NCBI GenBank assembly: GCA_937980205.1
Contig: CALJKW010000029.1
Span: 62,001-126,000 of the forward strand
Source: an uncultured Myxococcales bacterium
GTDB lineage: Bacteria > Myxococcota > Myxococcia > Myxococcales > Myxococcaceae
Length of the DNA stretch: 64,000 bases
Direction of reading: 5' to 3'
A program made the position numbers and the translations under genes. The notes under the pieces are model-generated. The model searched no databases. It was not told where the DNA came from and saw nothing but the letters and a program-made list of their open reading frames with translations. Shown here in pieces: positions 35,070 through 42,739 of this stretch. Numbering within the stretch: the first letter of the stretch is position 1; each line of letters begins with the position of its first letter.

Positions 35070-36830
35070 ATGCGCCCACGCTCGGAACCCCGCCACGGCG
35101 GCGACATCATCGCCTCGGTTCTCTCCCGCTGGCGAGTCCCCTACGTCTTCACGCTGTGCGGCGGTCACATCTCGCCGATCCTCGTCGGCGCGAAGGACCA
35201 CGGCATCAAGGTGATCGACTGCCGCGACGAGCGCAACGCCGTCTTCGCCGCCGACGCGGTGGCGCGCATGACGGGCATTCCCGGAGTCGCCGCCGTCACC
35301 GCCGGCCCCGGCGTCACCAACGCGCTCACCGCGCTCAAGAACGCGCAGCTCGCGCAGACGCCAATGGTGCTCTTCGGCGGCGCGACGGCGACGGTGCTCA
35401 AGGGCCGCGGCGCGCTGCAGGACATCGATCAGACGAGCCTGGTGAAGAGCGCGGTGAAGTGGATGGCGCGCTGCACGATGGTGAGCCAGCTCGAGCCGAC
35501 GCTCGAGCGCGCGCTCAACGAGGCCAAGTCCGGGGTCCCCGGACCCGTCTTCATCGAGGTCCCCGTCGACGTGCTGTACCCCGAGGACACCGTCCGCGAC
35601 ATGTTCATGAAGGAGTCCGGCGCGGCGAAGGGCGAGACGCTCTCGCAGAAGGCGATCGGCCTGTACCTCAAAGGCCACCTCTACCGGCAGTTCCACATGC
35701 CGTACGTCGACGTGAAGTCGAAGGTCGACCAGGTGACGTCGCAGCTGCCGTCGATGAGCAGCGACCGCGACATCGACCAGGTGGCCGCCGTGCTCAAGAA
35801 GTCCGAGCGGCCCGCGCTCGTGCTCGGCAGCCAGACGATGGTGAACTGCGAAGACCCCGAGCCGCTGGCGCGCGCGGTCAGCGCGCTGGGCATTCCGGTG
35901 TGGCTGGGCGGCACGAGCCGCGGCCTGCTGGGGCGGGACTCTCCGATCCAGTTCCGTCACGCGCGCGGCAAGGCGCTCAAAGAAGCCGACACGGCGATCG
36001 TGTGCGGCTTCCCGTTCGACTTCCGCATGAAGTACGGCCTGGGCTTCAACCGCAAAGGCACGCTGATCTCCGCGAACCTCTCGGCGCGCGAGCTCACCAA
36101 GAACCGCCGGCCGGACTACGCGCTGCAGATGCCCGCGGCCGACTTCCTCATCAAGCTCGCGCAGCGGGGCGTCAGCGGCAACTGGGGCGCCTGGCTGGAG
36201 GAGTGCAAGAAGCGCGAGGCCGCGCGCGACGCCGAGATCCGCTCGAAGGCGAAGGCGACGGGGCCGCTGGTCGACCCGATCCAGCTGTTCCTGCGCATGG
36301 AAGAGAAGCTCGCCGACGACAGCGTGCTCGTCGTCGACGGCGGCGACTTCGTCGCGACGGCCGCGTACATCTTGAAGCCGCGCAAGCCGCTCTCCTGGCT
36401 CGACCCCGGCGTCTTCGGCACCCTCGGCGTCGGCGGAGGCTTCGCGGTCGGCGCCGCCGCCGTCCGCAAGAAGGCCGAGGTGTGGATCATCTACGGCGAC
36501 GGCTCGAGCGCGTACTCGCTCAACGAGTTCGACACCTTCGTGCGGCACGGCATGGCTCCCATCGCCGTGGTCGGCACCGACGCGAGCTGGGGGCAGATCG
36601 CCCGCGACCAGGTCACCATCCTGGGCTCGGACGTCGGCACGACGCTCATCAAGACCTCGTACGAGAAGGTCGCCGAGGGCTACGGCGGAGTGGGGCTGCT
36701 GCTCGACGACCCGAAGAAGATCGACTGGACCCTCGACGAGGCGAAGCGCCTGGCCCACCAGGGCAAGCCGGTCTGCATCAACGTGCACCTGCAGAAGACC
36801 GACTTCCGCGAGGGCTCGATCTCGATTTGA
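35070..36830 (+). CDS. Thiamine-pyrophosphate enzyme, ILVBL/HACL2-like 2-hydroxyacyl-CoA lyase
   Basis: A 586-residue TPP-dependent enzyme with the three-domain layout of acetolactate synthase. The N-terminal RHGGDIIASVL, FTLCGGHISPILVG, DERNAVFAADAVARMTG (Glu that activates TPP), AAVTAGPGVTNALTALKNAQ and GRGALQDIDQ match ILVBL/HACL2 more closely than true IlvB. The TPP-binding GDGSSAYSLNEFDTFVRHG lies near 475. 2-hydroxyacyl-CoA cleavage (fatty acid alpha-oxidation) is likely. No IlvN-like regulatory subunit is present. An AGGAG lies about 15 bases upstream of the ATG. Confidence 0.9.
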   Translation: MRPRSEPRHGGDIIASVLSRWRVPYVFTLCGGHISPILVGAKDHGIKVIDCRDERNAVFAADAVARMTGIPGVAAVTAGPGVTNALTALKNAQLAQTPMVLFGGATATVLKGRGALQDIDQTSLVKSAVKWMARCTMVSQLEPTLERALNEAKSGVPGPVFIEVPVDVLYPEDTVRDMFMKESGAAKGETLSQKAIGLYLKGHLYRQFHMPYVDVKSKVDQVTSQLPSMSSDRDIDQVAAVLKKSERPALVLGSQTMVNCEDPEPLARAVSALGIPVWLGGTSRGLLGRDSPIQFRHARGKALKEADTAIVCGFPFDFRMKYGLGFNRKGTLISANLSARELTKNRRPDYALQMPAADFLIKLAQRGVSGNWGAWLEECKKREAARDAEIRSKAKATGPLVDPIQLFLRMEEKLADDSVLVVDGGDFVATAAYILKPRKPLSWLDPGVFGTLGVGGGFAVGAAAVRKKAEVWIIYGDGSSAYSLNEFDTFVRHGMAPIAVVGTDASWGQIARDQVTILGSDVGTTLIKTSYEKVAEGYGGVGLLLDDPKKIDWTLDEAKRLAHQGKPVCINVHLQKTDFREGSISI

Positions 36831-36863
36831 AGGTTTTTGAAGGTCGCGGCACCTGCGGCCCGA

Positions 36864-38246
36864 ATGAGGGCTCTGGGGACGCTCGGTGTGGTCATCTGTG
36901 TGGCGTGCGCCGGGCCGGAAGCGCCTGCGTCCTCCGAGCGCGCGCAGCAGCCGATCTGGGGCGGAACCCCGTCGTTGAACGACGAGGCCGTCTTCAACCT
37001 CGAGAACCCGAGCTCGTCGTGCACGGCGACGTTGATCGCTCCGCGGACGCTGCTGTCGGCACGCCACTGTCTCGACGGGCCGCCCTACGCAGCGCTGAAT
37101 CTCCCCAACACGGCACGTGTCGACGTCATCGAGACGCTGACCGTGTTCGAGTACACCGACGGCGGCAGCGATCACGACCTCGCGCTGCTGTTCCTCTCCG
37201 CGCCGGCCCCGGTGAAGCCGATTCCGTGGAACTGGTGGAAGCGGCGCTACGAGCCGGGCCGCGATCGCATCCGGCACGTCGGCTACGGCCTCACCGAGAC
37301 GGGCTCGTCGGGGACCCGCCTGCAGGTGACGGTGCCGCTCGACGGGACGCGTGAGACTCCAATCGACGGCCTCGGCATCCTCACGGGCGACGCGGAGCAC
37401 GGCATCTGCTTCGGCGACTCGGGCGGCCCGGCGCTGCTCGTCCCCGAGGACGGCGGAGTCGAGTCGGTGCTCGGCGTGCACACGCTGCTGCAGCGCCGCG
37501 AGTGCCCGTGGGGCTTCTCGACGGTGCTGCCGCCCGACCGCCGCTTCATCGAAGACTGGATGCGAACGCACGAAGACGCCGGCTGCTCGCGTGACGACCG
37601 CTGCGTCGCGGGCTGTACGCCGGTCGACCAGGACTGCGCCTGCGTCGCCGACGGGGTCTGCAGCGCCGACTGCATCGATCTCGACGATCCGGACTGCTCA
37701 CCGTTCTGCAAGCCCGACGGCCTGTGCAGCCTGGGGCCCTGCGCGCTGCGCGACGAGGACTGCAACGAGCCGGGGCAGGGGTGCCTGCGACCGGCGCAGT
37801 GCCCGGGCCGCGAGTGCGTGAACGACCCGCAGAACCCGAACAAGTACTGCACGCAGCAGTGCGTCGCCGGGCTGTGTCCGGTGGGCTTCGAGTGCGACGC
37901 GATGCGGGGCGTCTGCATCAAGCAGCAGCTGCCGTACGTGGACAACGGCGGCGCGTGCACGGACGGCGTGAACCTGTGCCGCGAGTTCTCGCAGTGCATC
38001 GACGGCGTCTGCACTGCGCTCTGCACGTCGCAGCTCGACTGCCCGAAGAACTGGTTCTGCCGCGAGAGCTTCCCCCGCATCTGCGTCGCGAAGAACGTCG
38101 TGCTGCGGCCGTCGACGCTCGAGGCGCCGGCGGCGCCGACGGGCTGTCAGGCGATCGCTGCCGGGCCGCTGCTGCTCATGGCGTGCACGACCATCCGGCG
38201 TCGGGCGCGCACTGGCAGGAGCCGCTCGCGTACGTGCACGTCGTGA
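36864..38246 (+). CDS. Secreted trypsin-like (S1) serine protease with Cys-rich repeats
   Basis: A 460-residue lipoprotein or secreted protease. Signal: MRALGTLGVVICVACAG. The S1 domain has PIWGGTPS (activation-like), TLLSARHCLDG (His), GGSDHDLALLFL (Asp) and ICFGDSGGPALL (Ser). From about 240 onward there are many Cys-rich modules (DDRCVAGCTPVDQDCAC, CSADCIDLDDPDC, CIDGVCTALC). The C-terminus has GCQAIAAGPLLLMAC then an Arg-rich end, like a MYXO-CTERM tail but extended by about 10 residues. The ATG at 36864 is preferred over a TTG at 36837. It overlaps the convergent lipoprotein gene by 71 bases. Confidence 0.9.
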   Translation: MRALGTLGVVICVACAGPEAPASSERAQQPIWGGTPSLNDEAVFNLENPSSSCTATLIAPRTLLSARHCLDGPPYAALNLPNTARVDVIETLTVFEYTDGGSDHDLALLFLSAPAPVKPIPWNWWKRRYEPGRDRIRHVGYGLTETGSSGTRLQVTVPLDGTRETPIDGLGILTGDAEHGICFGDSGGPALLVPEDGGVESVLGVHTLLQRRECPWGFSTVLPPDRRFIEDWMRTHEDAGCSRDDRCVAGCTPVDQDCACVADGVCSADCIDLDDPDCSPFCKPDGLCSLGPCALRDEDCNEPGQGCLRPAQCPGRECVNDPQNPNKYCTQQCVAGLCPVGFECDAMRGVCIKQQLPYVDNGGACTDGVNLCREFSQCIDGVCTALCTSQLDCPKNWFCRESFPRICVAKNVVLRPSTLEAPAAPTGCQAIAAGPLLLMACTTIRRRARTGRSRSRTCTS

Positions 38247-38673
38247 CGTCGGCACAGCCGGCATCGGTCGGGTTGAGCTCCCGGGCACAGTCGAACTGCT
38301 GCCCGCCGCAGCGCGTCGCGCACCTCGCGTAGCGCATGACGAAGTGGCTGTAGCAGCTGCACTCGATCGCGCAGCCAGCGTCGGTGGTGCCGCACGCCGT
38401 TCGGCTGCCGCGGTCGCAGAACGCGCCCTCGACGCAGTTCTGCGCTTGCGGGCACATGCTGACGCACTCGGTGAGCTGCCCGTACGTGCACCGGCAGCGC
38501 TGCATGCACGGCCCGTCGCCCTCGTTCATGGTGCAGGTGCTGCGGGTGCCGCACTGCGAAGGGCAGGCCTCGGCATCGCCTGCGTCGACGCCGCCGTCGA
38601 CACCTGGGCTGCCGGAACACGCCACCAGCAGCAGCACTCCGAGGGCGGCCGTGTTACATGCGCGTGACGTCAT
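38176..38673 (-). CDS. Cys-rich putative lipoprotein
   Basis: A 165-residue product: lipoprotein signal MTSRACNTAALGVLLLVACSG (Cys near 19), an Asp/Gly linker, and about 20 cysteines in the rest (CPSQCGTRSTC, CMQRCRC, CIECSC-like spacing). Probably a disulphide-rich surface protein of myxobacterial type, of unknown function. AGAGGA about 9 bases upstream supports the ATG. Its 3' end overlaps the convergent protease gene and its ATG overlaps the divergent PTPS start. Confidence 0.75.
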   Translation of the reverse strand: MTSRACNTAALGVLLLVACSGSPGVDGGVDAGDAEACPSQCGTRSTCTMNEGDGPCMQRCRCTYGQLTECVSMCPQAQNCVEGAFCDRGSRTACGTTDAGCAIECSCYSHFVMRYARCATRCGGQQFDCARELNPTDAGCADVTTCTYASGSCQCAPDAGWSCTP

Positions 38674-39031
38674 GGAGATGTTCCTCTCAGTCGACTTCCA
38701 CTTCTCGGCGGCCCACCAGCTCCCTTACTACGACGGGCCCTGCAAGCGCCTGCACGGTCACAACTACCAGCTGCGGTTGACGCTGACGGGCCGGCCGTCT
38801 CCGAAGGACGGCATGATCCGCGACTTCGACGAGGTGAAGAAGAAGGTCTGGGAGACCTGCCTCGTCGCCTGCGATCACCACAACCTGAACGACATCATGG
38901 ACAACCCCACGGCCGAGAACATGGTCGTGTGGATGTGGGATCGCATCGAGCCGCAGGTGCAGGGCCTCGTCGAGCTGCAGCTCTGGGAGACCCCCGAGTA
39001 CTGCGTGACGTACCGACGCCCGGCAAAATGA
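38672..39031 (+). CDS. queD: 6-pyruvoyl-tetrahydropterin synthase / 6-carboxytetrahydropterin synthase
   Basis: A 119-residue PTPS/QueD enzyme that acts on dihydroneopterin triphosphate. All key residues are present: HFSAAHQL (zinc His), PCKRLHGHNYQL (catalytic Cys and two zinc His), CDHHNLND (Asp-His pair), NPTAENMVVW and ETPEYC (pterin-binding Glu). The start could be the ATG at 38672 or the one at 38678. It is coupled by ATGA to folE, which makes its substrate. Whether the product goes to queuosine or to a tetrahydropterin is discussed in the findings. Confidence 0.92.
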   Translation: MEMFLSVDFHFSAAHQLPYYDGPCKRLHGHNYQLRLTLTGRPSPKDGMIRDFDEVKKKVWETCLVACDHHNLNDIMDNPTAENMVVWMWDRIEPQVQGLVELQLWETPEYCVTYRRPAK

Positions 39032-39615
39032 AGAAGCCCGACCGCGCCCGCATGGAGCGAGCCGTCGCCGACTTCCTCGATGCCTGCGGCGTCGACCGGC
39101 ACAAAGATCCGAACCTCAAGCAGACTCCGCAGCGCGTCGTCGATGCCTGGCTGGAGGAGTTCATCGACGGCTACGAGATGAAGCCCTCGAGCCTGCTCGA
39201 AGAGCGCTTCCCCGCCGGCAAGACGGCGCGCCGCCAGCTCGTCGTCATCACGCACCTGCGCTTCCACTCGATGTGCCCGCATCACCTCTTGCCGTACACG
39301 GGCGTCGCGCACGTCGCGTACCTGCCGGGCCGCGAGGTCGTCGGCTTCGGCCGGCTCAACGCCATTCTCGAGACGTTCTCGCACCGGCTGACGCTGCAGG
39401 AGGAGATCGCCCGCAACGTCGCGCGCACCCTCGCTGAAGAGCTGAAGTCGCCGGGCGCCGCCTGCGTCCTCGAGGCCGAGCAGACGTGCCTGCGCCTGCG
39501 CGGCGGCCACCAGCGCGACGCGGTCACCCACGCCGAGGCCTACGAGGGCGTGCTGAAGAAGGACGCCGCGCTGCGCAGCGAGCTGTGGGCCCGCATCGGG
39601 GGCGGTCGCAAGTGA
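39028..39615 (+). CDS. folE: GTP cyclohydrolase I
   Basis: FolE converts GTP to 7,8-dihydroneopterin triphosphate, the entry to folate, biopterin and queuosine synthesis. The 195 residues match the family. Zinc ligands are seen in HSMCPHHLLPYTG (Cys and His) and EAEQTCLRLRGG (Cys). Other motifs are TPQRVVDAWLEEF, EVVGFGRLNAI and RLTLQEEIA. ATGA overlap with queD and GTGA overlap with the SDR gene place it in a tight operon. Confidence 0.96.
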   Translation: MKKPDRARMERAVADFLDACGVDRHKDPNLKQTPQRVVDAWLEEFIDGYEMKPSSLLEERFPAGKTARRQLVVITHLRFHSMCPHHLLPYTGVAHVAYLPGREVVGFGRLNAILETFSHRLTLQEEIARNVARTLAEELKSPGAACVLEAEQTCLRLRGGHQRDAVTHAEAYEGVLKKDAALRSELWARIGGGRK

Positions 39616-40364
39616 GCAGGAAGTCTGCGAACAAGGCGAAGCTGAGCGACACGCTCACCGGCACCGAGCAGCTCGGCGGCGAGACGCGCGTCGCGATCGT
39701 GACCGGGGCGTCGCGCGGCATCGGGTTCTCCACCGCCGAAGCGCTCGCGCGCGCGGGCATGGACGTGGTCGTGACCTCGACGATGAAGGGCGGCACCGCG
39801 GAGATCGCCCGGCGCGTGCGTGACAACGGCCGTCGCGTGCTCGAGTTCGTCTACGAGGCGAGCTCGCGCCAGAGCGCCGACGCGCTGGTGATGGCCACGA
39901 TGGCCGAGCTGGGGCGCGTCGACGTGCTGGTGAACAACGCCGGCATCGTGGTGCGCCGGCCGCTCGAGAAGATGAGCGACGACGACTTCGATCTCGTGCT
40001 CAAGGTGAACCTGTCGGGCCCGTTCTACCTGGTGCGGCGCCTGGTGCCGCAGATGGTGCGGCGCGGCTACGGGCGCATCATCAACGTCTCGTCGATCAGC
40101 GCGACCTTGGGCTCGCCGAAGGCGATGGGCTACGCCGCCGCGAAGGCCGGGCTCGATGCGATGACGCGCTCGCTGGCAGAAGAGCTGCGCGGCACCGGCG
40201 TGTTCGTCGCCGGGTTGTCTCCGGGCTCGGTGGACACCGACATGCTGAAAGGCAGCGGCTTCGATCCCGCGATGAGCGCCGACGAGGTCGCCGCCGTCAT
40301 CCGCTACCTGGTGCTGCAGGCGCCGGACGCCATGCGCGGAGCCAGGGTAGAAATGTTCGGATGA
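39612..40364 (+). CDS. Short-chain dehydrogenase/reductase
   Basis: A 250-residue classical SDR. Cofactor motif TGASRGIGFSTAEALARAG near 30, NNAGIVVRRPLEKM, catalytic Ser in INVSSISATLGSPKAM and YAAAK with the Tyr-Lys pair. LSPGSVDTDML follows. It could be FabG-like, but co-transcription with folE and PTPS makes a pteridine reductase (sepiapterin or dihydromonapterin reductase-like) role plausible. The start is a GTG overlapping the folE stop; a 20-residue polar N-terminal extension precedes the Rossmann fold. Confidence 0.92.
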   Translation: MSRKSANKAKLSDTLTGTEQLGGETRVAIVTGASRGIGFSTAEALARAGMDVVVTSTMKGGTAEIARRVRDNGRRVLEFVYEASSRQSADALVMATMAELGRVDVLVNNAGIVVRRPLEKMSDDDFDLVLKVNLSGPFYLVRRLVPQMVRRGYGRIINVSSISATLGSPKAMGYAAAKAGLDAMTRSLAEELRGTGVFVAGLSPGSVDTDMLKGSGFDPAMSADEVAAVIRYLVLQAPDAMRGARVEMFG

Positions 40365-41740
40365 GCCCTCTCGAAGCGGTCCGATCCGAGCTCACCGACA
40401 TCCCCACCAAAGACGACGCCGACACCCGCGCCGTCTACGGCCACGACGAGAGCGACACCGCCGACTTCCTGCCCGATCTCGTCGTCTTCGCGCGCACGAC
40501 GGAAGAGGTCTCGCGCGTGGTGAAGGCGTGCATGAAGCACAAGGTGCCGGTGACTCCGGTGGCGGCGCGCAGCGGCAAGTCGGGCGGCTCGCTGCCGCTC
40601 GAGGGTGGCGTCTCGCTCAGCCTCGAGCGCATGAACCGCATCCTCGAGATCAACACGGAAGATCTCACCGCGGTCGCCGAGCCGGGCGTCATCCTCGAGA
40701 CGTTCATGAAGGCGGTCGACGAGAAGGGCCTCTTCTACCCGCCGGACCCCAACTCGCAGTCGATGTGCACGCTGGGCGGCAACATCGCCGAGAACGCCGG
40801 CGGCCCGCGAGCGCTGAAGTACGGAGTCACCCGCGACTACGTGCTCGGCCTCGAGTGGGTGATGCCGAACGGAGACGTGCTCGACGTCGGCCGGCGCACC
40901 ATCAAGGGCGTCGCGGGCTACGACCTGTGCGGGCTGCTGGTCGGCAGCGAGGGCACGCTCGGCATCGCGACGCGCATCACGCTGCAGCTCATCCCCAAGC
41001 CGCAGCGGGTGATGACCGCGCTGGTCATCTTCACCGACGTGCTGCAGGCGGCGCGCGCGGTGAGCGCGGTGCTCGCGGCCGGGGTTCTGCCGCGAACGCT
41101 CGAGCTGCTCGACGACGTCAGCATCCGCGCGATCGACGGGCGCGGCTTCAACTTCCCGCGCGGCGCCGGCGCCGCCGTCATCGCCGAGGTCGACGGCAAC
41201 GTCGAAGACGGGCTCCTGCAGGAGCTCGCGCGCATGGGCGAGATCTTCGAGAAGGCCGGCGCGCTCGAGACGCTGATGGCGCAGGACGACGCGCAGCGCG
41301 AGAAGCTGTGGGCCGCGCGGCGCATCGTCTCGACTTCGTTACGCGCGATGAAGCGCCACAAGATCTCCGAGGACATCGCGGTGCCGCGCTCGAAGATCCC
41401 CGAGGCGATCGAGCGCTTCAAGGCATCAGGTGCACGACTGGGTCTGACGGTCGCGACTTATGGGCACGCCGGCGACGGCAACCTGCACGCGAACGTCCTC
41501 TACGACGGGCCCCACGAGCGCGCGAAGGTCGACGCGGTCGTCGAAGAGATGATGCGCGTTACCGTTTCGTTGGGCGGGACCATCACCGGCGAACACGGGG
41601 TCGGATTTGCGAAGAGGAATTTTCTCTCTTTTGAGCAGCGCCCGGCGGTGATCTCGTTACAGATGAGTATCAAGTCGCTGTTCGATCCGGACGGCCTCTT
41701 CAACCCCGGCAAGATTTTCCCGCCGGAAAAGATTTCTTGA
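40361..41740 (+). CDS. FAD-linked oxidase, GlcD/D-lactate dehydrogenase-like
   Basis: A 459-residue FAD-binding oxidoreductase of the GlcD/DLD group, which oxidises 2-hydroxy acids. The FAD-binding PCMH domain (about 40-220) has PVAARSGKSGGSLPLEGG, AEPGVILETF, DPNSQSMCTLGGNIAENAGGPRALKYG and VAGYDLCGLLVGSEGTLGI. The C-terminal cap ends with YGHAGDGNLHANVLYD, GTITGEHGVGFAKRNF and FDPDGLFNPGKIFP, all typical. It overlaps the SDR stop as ATGA. No GlcE/GlcF subunits are nearby. Confidence 0.93.
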   Translation: MSPLEAVRSELTDIPTKDDADTRAVYGHDESDTADFLPDLVVFARTTEEVSRVVKACMKHKVPVTPVAARSGKSGGSLPLEGGVSLSLERMNRILEINTEDLTAVAEPGVILETFMKAVDEKGLFYPPDPNSQSMCTLGGNIAENAGGPRALKYGVTRDYVLGLEWVMPNGDVLDVGRRTIKGVAGYDLCGLLVGSEGTLGIATRITLQLIPKPQRVMTALVIFTDVLQAARAVSAVLAAGVLPRTLELLDDVSIRAIDGRGFNFPRGAGAAVIAEVDGNVEDGLLQELARMGEIFEKAGALETLMAQDDAQREKLWAARRIVSTSLRAMKRHKISEDIAVPRSKIPEAIERFKASGARLGLTVATYGHAGDGNLHANVLYDGPHERAKVDAVVEEMMRVTVSLGGTITGEHGVGFAKRNFLSFEQRPAVISLQMSIKSLFDPDGLFNPGKIFPPEKIS

Positions 41741-41901
41741 TTCGCTCACTTGCGGGGCGGGTCGAAAAATCCGCGTGAAGAAGCGTGAAGGATCGAAATT
41801 CTTCGCGAAACGCGGACGAGTGCCTCGCGTCTCTTTGTTGAATGTTTCGAAGCGGTTGTTACCGCCGCGAAACCGTAAACGAAGGACCAACGGAGGCGAA
41901 G

Positions 41902-42642
41902 ATGGCATTCAAGGCGCGCAACGAGACCGAAGGGATCTCGCACTATCTTCGGAGCCTGGGAGGGCACCGGCAGCTGACCCGCGAGGACGAGTACGAGCTT
42001 TCGGCTCGGGCTCACAAGGGTGACGCTGAGGCGAGAAGGATTCTGGCGGAGTGCAACCTGCCGTTCGTGGTGGCTGTCGCGAGGAAGTTCCAGAACCGCG
42101 GCGCTCGCCTCGACGACCTGGTTCAGGAGGGCAACGTCGGCCTGATGAAGGCGATCGAGCACTTCGACTCGCGGAAGAACGTCCGCTTCGCCACGTACGC
42201 GGTGTGGTGGATCCGCGCGTACATCACCCGCTACCTGAAGGACAACCGCAGCCAGGTTCGCGGCGGCGAGGCCGAGCGCGTGTCGATGAGCGACTTCTCG
42301 CTCGACACTCCGATCGAAGACGACTCCGAGACGACGTACCTGGAGCGCCTCGAGGACAACGCGCAGACGCAGGACGAGGCCTTCCTGCGCAGCGAGCGTG
42401 ACGCCGAGGTCAGCGAGGCGCTCACCCGCGTGAAGAAGCGCCTGGGCGATCTGGGCTGGGACATTCTCCAGGAGCGGCTCACGCAGGAGAAGCCGCGCAC
42501 CCTCGAGGAGCTCGGCCAGCGCTGGGGCGTCAGCCGCGAGCGCGTTCGCCAGGTCGAGCTGCGCACCCGCAACTTCCTCGCCCGCTACCTCGCCGCGTTC
42601 AACGACGACCGCGAAGAGAACGGCGCGACGAAGGCCGCCTGA
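41902..42642 (+). CDS. RpoH-type alternative sigma factor (SigB/SigC-like)
   Basis: A 246-residue sigma-70 family factor of group 3. It has no region 1.1. Region 1.2/2 spans about 10-110: GISHYLRSLGGHRQLTREDEYELS, CNLPFVVAVARKFQNRGARLDDLVQEGNVGLMKAIEHFD, FATYAVWWIRAYITRYL. Region 4 is near 195-235 (LEELGQRWGVSRERVRQVELR). The layout resembles RpoH-like SigB/SigC factors of Myxococcus that act in stress and development. CGGAGG about 6 bases upstream fixes the ATG. The preceding 161 bases hold no gene, and no promoter I can define. Confidence 0.92.
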   Translation: MAFKARNETEGISHYLRSLGGHRQLTREDEYELSARAHKGDAEARRILAECNLPFVVAVARKFQNRGARLDDLVQEGNVGLMKAIEHFDSRKNVRFATYAVWWIRAYITRYLKDNRSQVRGGEAERVSMSDFSLDTPIEDDSETTYLERLEDNAQTQDEAFLRSERDAEVSEALTRVKKRLGDLGWDILQERLTQEKPRTLEELGQRWGVSRERVRQVELRTRNFLARYLAAFNDDREENGATKAA

Positions 42643-42676
42643 AAGGCGCCGTTCGGAAATTCGAAACGTCGTGCGC

Positions 42677-42710
42677 GGGGCCGCGGAGAAATTCGCGGCC
42701 CCGTTCGTTT
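42677..42710 (+). terminator. Intrinsic terminator after the sigma factor gene
   Basis: Perfect arms GGGGCCGCG (42677-42685) and CGCGGCCCC (42694-42702) with an 8-base loop, followed by GTTCGTTT. It lies 35 bases past the sigma factor stop. Confidence 0.75.
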
Positions 42711-42739
42711 CCGCGGCGAGGGCGTGCTATTGGCGCCGC

